From positions 14,710,931 through 14,774,930 of the forward strand of contig CAIIXF020000003.1 of NCBI GenBank assembly GCA_903813345.2: a stretch of 64,000 nucleotides of DNA, written 5' to 3'. Position numbers and translations under genes: made by a program. The first letter of the stretch is position 1. Every line of letters begins with the position of its first letter. This DNA comes from Owenia fusiformis. Taxonomy: Eukaryota > Annelida > Polychaeta > Sabellida > Oweniidae. The notes under the pieces are model-generated. The model did not search any database, had not been told where the DNA came from, and saw nothing but the letters and a program-made list of their open reading frames with translations. Of the stretch, positions 24,001 through 36,000 are shown piece by piece.

Positions 24001-27000
24001 AAGAGATTGGGGTTACTGTACATGGCTTGAGTATTGGTCAACAATGTCTGCTGTTGGGAGAGGTTGGTGGAAGTCAAGGTGTGTTGTCCATACATCTACA
24101 AGATAATATGAGAATTATAATAGATTGGGGTTACTGTACATGGCTTGAGTGTTGGTCAACAATGTCTGCTGTTGAGAGAGGTTGGTGGAAGTCAAGGTGT
24201 GTTGTCCATACATCTACAAGATAATATGAGAATTATAAGAGATTGGGGTTACTGTACATGGCTTGAGTGTTAGTCAACAATGTCTGCTGTTGAGAGAGGT
24301 TGGTGGAAGTCAAGGTGTGTTGTCCATACATCTATAAGATAATATAAGAATTATAAGAGATTGGGGTTACTGTACATGGCTTGAGTGTTTGTCAACAATG
24401 TCTGCTGTTGAGAGAGGTTGGTGGAAGTCAAGGTGTGTTGTCCATACATCTATAAGAATTATAAGAGATTGGGGTTACTGTACATGGCTTGAGTGTTGGT
24501 CAACAATGTCTGCTGTTGATAGAGGTTGGTAGAAGTCAAGGTGTGTTGTCCATACATCTATAAGATAATATAAGAATTATAAGAGATTGGGGTTACTGTA
24601 CATGGCTTGAGTGTTTGTCAACAATGTCTGCTGTTGAGAGAGGTTGGTGGAAGTCAAGGTGTGTTGTCCATACATCTACAAGATAATAAAAGAATTATAA
24701 GAGATTGGGGTTACTGTACATGGCTTGAGTGTTGGTCAACAATGTCTGCTGTTGGGAGAGGTTGGTGGAAGTCAAGGTGTGTTGTCCATACATCTATAAG
24801 ATAATATAAGAATTATAAGAGATTGGGGTTACTGTACATGGCTTGAGTGTTGGTCAACAATGTCTGCTGTTGAGAGAGGTTGGTGGAAGTCAAGGTGTGT
24901 TGTCCATACATCTACAAGATAATATAAGAATTATAAGAGATTGGGGTTACTGTACATGGCTTGAGTGTTGGTAGAAGTCAAGGTGTGTTGTCCATACATC
25001 TATAAGATAATATAAGAATTATAAGAGATTGGGGTTACTGTACATGGCTTGAGTGTTGGTCAACAATGTCTGCTGTTGAGAGAGGTTGGTGGAAGTCAAG
25101 GTGTGTTGTCCATACATCTACAAGATAATATAAGAATTATAAGAGATTGGGGTTACTGTACATGGCTTGAGTGTTGGTCAACAATGTCTGCTGTTGAGAG
25201 AGGTTGGTAGAAGTCAAGGTGTGTTGTCCATACATCTATAAGATAATATAAGAATTATAAGAGATTGGGGTTACTGTACATGGCTTGAGTGTTGGTCAAC
25301 AATGTCTGCTGTTGAGAGAGGTTGGTGGAAGTCAAGGTGTGTTGTCCATACATCTACAAGATAATATAAGAATTATAAGAGATTGGGGTTACTGTACATG
25401 GCTTGAGTGTTGGTCAACAATGTCTGCTGTTGAGAGAGGTTGGTAGAAGTCAAGGTGTGTTGTCCATACATCTACAAGATAATATAAGAATTATAAGAGA
25501 TTGGGGTTACTGTACATGGCTTGAGTGTTGGTCAACAATGTCTGCTGTTGGGAGAGGTTGGTGGAAGTCAAGGTGTGTTGTCCATACATCTACAAGATAA
25601 TATAAGAATTATAAGAGATTGGGGTTACTGTACATGGCTTGAGTGTTAGTCAACAATGTCTGCTGTTGAGAGAGGTTGGTTGAAGTCAAGGTGTGTTGTC
25701 CATACATCTATAAGATAATATAAGAATTATAAGAGATTGGGGTTACTGTACATGGCTTGAGTGTTAGTCAACAATGTCTGCTGTTGAGAGAGGTTGGTTG
25801 AAGTCAAGGTGTGTTGTCCATACATCTATAAGATAATATAAGAATTATAAGAGATTGGGGTTACTGTACATGGCTTGAGTGTTAGTCAACAATGTCTGCT
25901 GTTGAGAGAGGTTGGTGGAAGTCAAGGTGTGTTGTCCATACATCTATTTTAGGATAATATAAGAATTATAAGAGATTGGGGTTACTGTACATGGCTTGAG
26001 TGTTGGTCAACAATGTCTGCTGTTGTGAGAGGTTGGTGGAAGTCAAGGTTTGTTGTCCATACATCTATTTTAGGATAATATAAGAATTATAAGAAATTGG
26101 GGTTACTGTACATGGCTTGAGTGTTGGTCAACAATGTCTGCTGTTGGGAGAGGTTGGTGGAAGTCAAGGTGTGTTGTCCATACATCTATTTTAGGATAAT
26201 ATAAGAATTATAAGAGATTGGGGTTACTGTACATGGCTTGAGTGTTGGTCAACAATGTCTGCTGTTGTGAGAGGTTGGTGGAAGTCAAGGTTTGTTGTCC
26301 ATACATCTATTTTAGGATAATATAAGAATTTTAAGAGATTGGGGTTACTGTACATGGCTTGAGTGTTGGTCAACAATGTCTGCTGTTGATAGAGGTTGGT
26401 AGAAGTCAAGGTGTGTTGTCCATACATCTATAAGATAATATAAGAATTATAAGAGATTGGGGTTACTGTACATGGCTTGAGTGTTGGTCAACAATGTCTG
26501 CTGTTGATAGAGGTTGGTGGAAGTCAAGGTGTGTTGTCCATACATCTACAAGATAATATAAGAATTATAAGAGATTGGGGTTACTGTACATGGCTTGAGT
26601 ATTGGTCAACAATGTCTGCTGTTGAGAGAGGTTGGTGGAAGTCAAGGTGTGTTGTCCATACATCTATTTTAGGATAATATAAGAATTAAAAGACTGTATT
26701 ATTCATACATGATACTACTAGATGATAATTGCAATATTGTGTCCAAGGTATGAATAGAAAGAATTTTTTGGCAGTACTGTCAGTTCTTCAATCTGAACAA
26801 AATGGGCTCAAATATGATTGGTTGAAGAACAGTCTGTTAATAATTTTTCTCACTACAGACAATTGGTTTTTTTTGTGTTTTTGTAAAAGTTAATCCAGGA
26901 CAATATGAAAAATTGTTTACTTCTATCAAAGGGTATTGTTTGAATAAAATTATATATTTTTTTATATGAAACTGGTTAGGAACTGAAAATACAGTCTAAT

Positions 27001-30000
27001 ACAGTATATACATGTACCATTTGTGAGCTTTATACCAAATTATTGAGTAATGGTTTAATAACTAGACTGAAATTGTACCTGTTGGTTGAGAGTATTGTTT
27101 AGTTGTTGCTCTATGAGAGAGTCCTGGACATTGTGAATCACTGCTGCCTGAACAAGGTCTGAGCTAACCACTGTTTGGTTCAGTATAGGGGTTGTCATGG
27201 TAGCTAACTGTCCACTCTGGTCCTGGGCAATATCTGCTTGATGTTGCTGGAAAATAAATAGTCAAGATTGACTAAGTGTGAATCTGAGTGAACAAGGTCT
27301 GAACTAACCACTGTTTGGTTCAGTATAGGGGTTGTCATGGTAGCTAACTGTCCATTCTGGTCCTGGGCAATATCTGCTTGGTGTTGCTGGAAAATAAATA
27401 ATAGTCAAGATTGACTAAGTGTGAATCTGAGTGAACAAGGTCTGAACTAACCACTGTTTGATTCAGTATAGGGGTTGTCATGGTAGCTAACTGTCCACTC
27501 TGGTCCTGGGCAATATCTGCTTGGTGTTGCTGGAAAATAAATAATAGTCAAGATTGACTAAGTGTGAATCTGAGTGAACAAGGTCTGAACTAACCACTGT
27601 TTGATTCAGTATAGGGGTTGTCATGGTAGCTAACTGTCCACTCTGGTCCTGGGCAATATCTGCTTGGTGTTGCTGGAAAATAAATAATAGTCAAGATTGA
27701 CTAAGTGTGAATCTGAGTGAACAAGGTCTGAACTAACCACTGTTTGATTCAGTATAGGGGTTGTCATGGTAGCTAACTGTCCACTCTGGTCCTGGGCAAT
27801 ATCTGCTTGGTGTTGCTGGAAAATAAATAATAGTCAAGATTGACTAAGTGTGAATCTGAGTGAACAAGGTCTGAACTAACCACTGTTTGATTCAGTATAG
27901 GGGTTGTCATGGTAGCTAACTGTCCACTCTGGTCCTGGGCAATATCTGCTTGGTGTTGCTGGAAAATAAATAATAGTCAAGATTGACTAAGTGTGAATCT
28001 GAGTGAACAAGGTCTGAACTAACCACTGTTTGGTTCAGTATAGGGGTTGTCATGATAGCTAACTGTCCACTCTGATCCTGGGCAATATCTGCTTGGTGTT
28101 GCTGGAAAATAAATAGTCAAGAGTGACTTAGTGTGAATCTGAGTGAAAAAGGTCTGAGCTAACCACAGTTTGGTTCAGCTCTTTGTCAGTGTTGTGTTGG
28201 CTAACAGTCCACTCTGGTCCTGAGCAATGTCTGCTTGGTGTTGCTATAGAAACACATCATGAATATTAAACTTATATACAATATGTAGATGAATGTATAG
28301 ATATGATGAATACCAGCTGTAAAGTCTACATGATTAGAGTTTTGTCCAAGGATATACTTTATTTTCCCTTTGAGAGATTGTAAAGAATGAGTAGCAATAA
28401 CTTGAAAAAGTGTGATAAAACCTATTGAAAATTGAATGGAGATGGACCGACAGACATACAAATAGACTGACACATAAGTGACCCAAAGAAAGGGAGTCTT
28501 ACCTGTTGAGTTGAGATATCAGGCTGCTGCTGCATGATGTTCTGTTCCTCTATTGACTGAGGCATATCTGTTAACACCTAAACCCAAAGAAAGGGAGTCT
28601 TACCTGTTGAGTTGAGATATCAGGCTGCTGCTGCATGATGTTCTGTTCCTCTATTGACTGAGGCATATCTGTTAACACCTAAACCCAAAGAAAGGGAGTC
28701 TTACCTGTTGAGTTGAGATATCAGGGTGCTGCTGCATGATGTTCTGTTCCTCTATTGACTGAGGCATATCTGTTAACACCTAAACCCAAAGAAAGGGAGT
28801 CTTACCTGTTGAGTTGAGATATCAGGCTGTTGCTGCATGATGTTCTGTTCCTCTATTGACTGGGGCATATCTGTTAACACCTAGAAAACACATAATTTCA
28901 CTTTAACAATAGAATTTGTGATGAAATTGCAATCATATAAATGATATGGGTTAAGAAATTTCTTCAATTGACCGAGGCATAGCAACTATTACCACCTTGA
29001 AAACATGGAATATCAATGTTTGTAATGATTTATTTTTTGATGTTATATGACAATTATAGAAATGAAAGATTCAGATATAGTTTTCAGATAGTTCTTCATA
29101 AATCATAATTCATGTAAATAGCACTATCACCATATTTAGTGCCCACCCTCTAATAAATGTCCATGCCACTTCACAAAGTTCAAGAAATAGCAAGGAATGA
29201 CCAAATTTAACAGAAAAATAAGAAAAAAATTGAATTTCTTAAAAAATTAGAGTAAGATGGTATAGGGTAAATACCTCTTGTTGCTGAGGCTGTGGTGCAT
29301 GCTGGGCATGGACCTCTTCTACCCTGGTCACCTGGGCCTGCATCTGTTCCAATTGTTTCTGTGAGATCTGAGGGCCATTCTGTAACTGCTGTTCCTGCAT
29401 GGCTTGCAGCGCTAACTCTCCCCTAGAAATTGATTTATATGAAAAATAGAATGGAAAGGGCAAGAAATGAAATCAACAGACTTGTAGTTAATACTCTAAG
29501 TTGTATAGAAATACCATACAAGGCATTAACATGCAAAATATCACCTGCCATTTGTTACAGACACCAACCACCCAACACCAACTCCAAACCACTGAACACC
29601 TTCCACAAAAAAGTTAGAGACTATAATAATATGTCACCACCTGTTAAACCGAAATAAAAATAGCCCCTTCAATCAAATTTCATGATAATATTGAAAATAA
29701 TTAATATATAAGCAACTTTTATTTAAGAGTTGAGTCTTACTTGTGTGTTTTCATGTGCTTTTTACAGTTCACTGATGTCTTAAATGTTTTCTGGCAGTAT
29801 GGACACATAAAGGGACGAACTTCACTGTGTGTTGACATATGGCGCTTCAAACTACCGTTTGTTGTGAACATTGTCGAACAGACGATACATTTGTAGGACT
29901 TGACCCCGGTGTGTGTGCGGATATGAGATTTTAGCACCCCACTGGAGACGAATGAACGCTGACAGGTAAGACATCTATATGGCTTTTCGCCTGGAAAGAA

Positions 30001-33000
30001 AACAAAACATGTAGATATTTCATTAATTAAAAACCTACTAAAATACTGAATTCTGATTAGTGTGTTTAGTTTACCTGTGTGTGACCTTATATGTTGTTTT
30101 AAATGACTGGATTTCTTGAATCCCCTAGAGCAGTAACCACATTTAAATGGTCGGTCAACACTTCCTGACTCTGAGAGGAACTGTGAGAACATCTGGCTCC
30201 CTCTTGGGGGCTGCTGTATTAAACCTGCAATAGAAAAACAATTGCTGCAATAAAGTTTTATTTTTTGTCCATTGTTTCAGGTTTATCTTTTTTATGTTGT
30301 TATGTTATGAAATTCTGTCTGAAGCAAGGTATTCTTTTCTCTTTTTAATATTATATTTTTCAGAAAGGTTTTCAATCTCATGCTCCACCACTAGCAATGA
30401 GGTGGTTTAATCATGTAAAATTATCAGGGAAAAGAATAAGACTAATTTTACAAATACAGAAAGACCTAAATAATATTTCAACCACAAACTTTTTTCATTC
30501 CCATTTATTTCTAGATTATATCATTTATTTATTTGTTTCTAGTTATCAAAAATAAGCATTTACATGTATCTTTTCACTTTTGAATTCATTAGTGTGATAA
30601 AATCTAAATTTAAAACTACAACTTCTGATACACTACACCCCCAAAATGCAATCTGATTTTCGGCGCCGTTTCGGTGCTGTTACGGCACCAAATGGACTGA
30701 CTAGTCTGGTGGCAAATTTTGGTGTCAAAAGGTTTCGGTGCCGTAACAGTGTCGAAACGGTGCCGGAACAGCGCCGAATTTTTTCGATGCCGAAACAGCG
30801 CCGAATTATATTGGCTGTGTACCTGTGTCAGTGATGAGAATTGGTTCCTGTAAAGGTATATCTGGCATTGGAATTTCTGGTTTAGAGGTTCGCTTGATGG
30901 TCCTCCTTGGTTTCCTGTTAGCATTGTCCTTGAAGTGAGATTGTATGTGAGTCTTCGCGTGTCCAGAGGTTCGGAATTTTCTATCACAATGCGGACACTC
31001 ATAAGGTGTAGCCCCTGGAGTGGAAAAGGCACAAGTTACGTAAATATTGTACAAGTATCTTATCATGGAAAATTCTTTATGAGATGGAATATACGTCTAT
31101 GGATGTATGTCTCACCTAAAATTTGTACATTAGATATACAAAGTCAATTTTTACAGTAAACAAGGCATTAATGTGCAAAATGCCACCATCTGCCATTTGA
31201 AGGTGACACCAAACACCAACCACCAAATACCAAACACTGAACACGATCCACAAAAAGTTGGAGACATACAACAATATGCTACCACTTTTGATGGTCACAT
31301 AAAAATGCACATTGAATAAAAATCCTAAAATGAGACCTTTGTAGAAAATGTTGAATACAAGCTTAATGTTGTGCACCGTGAATCATCGTCTTTTAGTATA
31401 AAAACATTGAAAATAAATTATTAGAACAAAGGTTGAATTGTCTCTTACCTGTATGTAGTCTAAGATGCACTTTAAGACTTCCATGTGTTGAGAAATGTTT
31501 ATCACACACTTGACATTTAAACTCTTTCACACCAGAGTGAGTCTTTAAATGCGCAGTAAGTGTGCTTTTTACACCAAACGACCTAAAAATGTAAAATACT
31601 TGTAATGGTCAAAGTTAAACATACATGCGGAAAATAGTTGAATTCAGCAAGAAATTAGAATACAGGCATAATAGGTCTATATTTGCAATAATGTAGATTG
31701 TACAAAGATGTCACAAAAATAGAGATTCATTCCGAGTTTCAACTCCGTCCATCGATGGAGTTTGATACAAATATTTTCTGTGATTACCATTTTTTACAGA
31801 TATCTGGGGCACATAGTGTGTAGTTAGAGTCTGAAGCCTTTTAGAAGTGTCCTGCCTTATCACCATTATGAAAACATATTTATATGATTTTAATAAATAA
31901 ATAATAACGAAGCAAAAAAACTTTAGGTAAAGCTTGATATTTTACCTGAAACACTGAGTGCATTTGTAGGGCTTTTCATGAGTATGTATCCTTGTATGTC
32001 TCACAAGATCACTGGGTTTCTTAAATTCCTTTGAGCAATAGGTACACTGATGCCACCTCACTCCTGCCACCTATAGAGCAAGCAAGAGATATTAGAGAAA
32101 TACCGGAAGGGGTCGAATATAAATAAGATACTCCTGCCTCTGCTCCAGTGCTTATGTTTCACCCATGTTGATAATTAAATGACAGCATAAAACATGAACA
32201 TATATTTCTTTTACACGTATGTCAAAGAACTAACCTTTCTTATGAAATGTTTCTTGGGGACTCCAGAGAGTGGATCATGAATTGTCATCACAGACTGGAC
32301 TCCCGATTTCATTACAAGATTTGGAAGACCCTCATCTGAAATAGATAAACATGAAGGTTTTTATGACATAACATGGAAAATATAGGCTAAAATTTGAAAT
32401 CTTGTAATGGTACTATTATTAGGTATATATACACAGGTATGTTAACGAAAAAACGTGGATCAGGTTTTATGTTGATGTGTAGAAAATTGATGTACTAATG
32501 TCAAAACTATATTTGTAATTTTGTGGAGGCCTTTGAATGGATGAGGACTATTAACCTTTAGACTAAATAAACATTTTTTACAAACAAAAGTAAAAATCAA
32601 ACTTATGTATTTGGTTAAAACATACTATGTTGAGGCTGTGTAGTCTGCTGGTGAGAAGTTGTGACATTAATTGTAGGTGCAGGTGCATCAGATTTAGGAG
32701 GCCCACCCTGAATATTGTCTAATGGTACTGCAGTGAGCCCACTGTTCTCTAAAGCTTCCCTCAGAATATCATGGCTGATGTTACCCTCGACTGCAATCTA
32801 CAATACAAAAATGATGTTATATTTGGAACATAAACTTGGGCATGTTTTTTTAAAGATCCATATATCATGGTAGAATTTTTTTGTGAATGGACTTAAGGTA
32901 TTACAGGAGTTCACTGTCACCCTGCTTTGAGTCACCTTGATAATAGAGTACCTATGATATCATTGGTAAATGCAAATAAGGTAAGCATCTAATTCAAATG

Positions 33001-36000
33001 TGATTGCTCTGGAGCTGTAGTTTTATAGAAATAAATCCTCAAATAATCCTAGATAAACATTGCTATAGCCTACTATGAAAGAAATAAGGCAATGATAAAA
33101 TAACTGAAACGAATAAATCTTCAAACCTGTTGTATCTGTTGTTGAGTGGCTTCAGGGTCAGTATCCTCACTGAGTTCGACAAGTTGACGTATGACATCCA
33201 GCACTCCCCTAGTGTCCTTCTTCTGACTGCCCCCCACCATCTGACCCCCACCATCGTGTAGAGCAGGCTGGGTGATCAAATTTTCGTTTATCATTCCCAT
33301 ATTCACATTCTCCTGGAATCATGTTATGTTTTAATATTAGTCCACTGGACATTGTGAATACAATGCTGAATTAGCATTTACATGTGCATCTTTAGGAGGA
33401 TGTGTACTATTTTGCATATCTCGGGCATACAGTGTTTAAAGGGCATTTACATGGTGTATCTTTAAGGAAAAAGTATACTTTTTGCATATCACTGCACAGG
33501 CATTAAGGGATGAAAGTTTAACCAAAAATGCATTATTTGAAGGAGTGGCCAAGATGAGTCATGGGTGTTTGGTTAGATTGGCTCTAATAGCTTGTTATGC
33601 ACTTGGACATGTTCATGAGATGTTAACATGCATCAATAACAACACGTACACATGTTACCACCGATGACCAAGTTGCAATTTCAAAAATATTACAATTTAT
33701 AAGTATTTTCTTGTATAACTGACGTTAAATGCTGATGTTGAGCGCCACTTACAAAAATGGTGGCCATAAAAATATTTCACAACTTCTTCGTGGTCCAACT
33801 CATAATTGCAAATACCCGATCCCCTCTAATAATTTGAAAGTAAAAAAGATATGTTGAATTAAATAAGCCTTACCAATTCTGAATGCTGTCTACTCATATG
33901 AGCATTTAGAGATCCAAGTTTCTTGAACATACAGCTACATTCACTGCAGTTATACACAAGGCCTTCTCCATCTTGACTTTGAGTGTGAACTCGCTGAAAT
34001 AAACATAGAACTCTGAATCAATTTCATATACGTCATTAGCTCTACATGGGTATGGAGTTACAAAACAAAGATTGAAAAAAAAAAATTTTTCAATATATAG
34101 CCTAATGAGAAAATTCTTCAGATTTTTTACGCTTTTCATTTTTGAATAAAATAAAATATTCATCAGAGACATGATTTGAAGAGGTTTAGTTTATATTTTT
34201 AGGTGACACTCAAATTCAAAAAACACTTCAAAATAAAAAATTAATTGTTATACAATACATCATTTGTTAACTTTCCATGAAATTAATAATTTCTGAAATA
34301 ACCAGAGCTGGGTGAAAAAAAAGTAGCCATGCTCATATCTGCAATTTTGACTATTTTTCATCAACTATGGATTTCATATAGGGAAAGCACCAATGCACCG
34401 CAACCAAAAATGTTTACATCATGAAGATGGCCAAAGATGGTTTAAGGAACCAATCAAATTCCCTGAAGCATCTTTGGTTGTGATACAAGCATTTTCGGTT
34501 AAGGTCCAAAAATCGTGACCCATTTCATATTCTATTTCAAAAATGTCCAGTTTACCTGGATATGGACTCTAAGGTTTCCTTTTTGAGCAAACTTTGATGG
34601 GCAGAAGTCACACTGGAAGGGCTTGGCACCCGTGTGTTTAACCATATGGGTCTGCATTGCTCCTTTCTGGTTGAATGTTTTATCACACAAAGAACACTTA
34701 TATGGCCTGTCGCCTAAGGAATATAATTATGAAAATATAATATGTAAAATATCTGGCACTGGTTAAATAAGGGGTTCATTTGAATTTCTAAAACAGGCAA
34801 AATGAATATAAGAACTACAAGCAAAATTATTGGGAATTATAATTTTATTTTATTGCAGCGTGCCTTTGCAGAATTCTTCAAAACAACATTCAATTTTGGA
34901 AAAAACACCCGAAAATTTGGAAAATTGCCCGTTCCCTGATGCTAGTGACCCCTGTGTTGTTTTTAAGCTATTTTTTAGGAAAAATAAACATTTCATTTAC
35001 ACATTTTTGAGAAGATTAATTTCATTTTATATAACATTAATTTCTCCATTCCAAAATTTTCCGGAGAATAATTCTCAAAATATGACCATTCCAATTATTA
35101 TAATTTATCAAATTCCTGAGTTGGTGCTGTTTGACTCTAAACACTGACACCATGTAAATTTCAAAGTCTCAACTGAGTGTTTTTCAATGCCACCATTACC
35201 TGTGTGTATTCTCGTATGTCGCTCCAATTGACTGGGTTTCTGGAAAGTTTTATTACAGTGAGAGCATTTCTGTGTGAACCCAGACCTGTCAACCCTCTGC
35301 CTGTGGTGCTTAACAGAATGTGAGGATCTGAAATGTCCACAGTTTTGTTAATCATCTCTAAAAATAATTTTTAAGTTATTCTAGACATATTTTGAAAGTT
35401 CATGGCCTTTGAAGATATTTTTCAATTAAACAAAGGACAGTTCTTGCAATATGGGGCATGAAAACTGAGATGTTACATAATACTTTCGAAAATATCTAAG
35501 TGTTTTGACCCACATAGGCTGAGATTGGGGTCATTACGTTCAGCAAGGGTGTATTGAAAATGTCAACAAATATAATGTATGAATATATGAATAATCTTAC
35601 CTTTTCTTGTAATGAGTTTTCATATGTTCGCGGAGAAGTGACATTTTCATGAACTCCAATGAGCATTGTTTACAAGCATATACTCTGGAACCAACTTGCT
35701 CATCTCTGTGTTCTTGCATATGCTTGTCAAGTTGAGGCTGAAATATATATGGGTTATGTAATGGGAGGTTTTTGATATGTGGTTTATCCAGAGGGATATA
35801 TGCATATCTACATGAGGGAGCGCAGAGACCGAAGGTAGATGTGCATATCTCACGAGGGATAAACCCTAGATCCAAACTGACCATACATAACTGATTTATG
35901 CTATACCCAGTGGAGTTTTAAAAATTATTTTCAACTTTTTTTGAGATAAGGGTAGATAAGGCATTTTCACTCCAATTTGTGCATATCTATTTCATTTCCG

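Noticed and set aside
23201-26677. Series of ~65-aa plus-strand open frames ([10 protein letters not shown] type)
   Set aside because: They are antisense readings of the 118-bp exon 20 array. The minus strand carries the acceptor and the exon frame.
22820-26690. CRISPR-like array
   Set aside because: The 118-bp units are contiguous exon-intron copies with no unique spacers, in an animal gene.
30616-31032. 138-aa minus-strand open frame across exon 14
   Set aside because: It reads exon 14 in the wrong frame and continues into the MITE. The zinc-finger frame is the other one.
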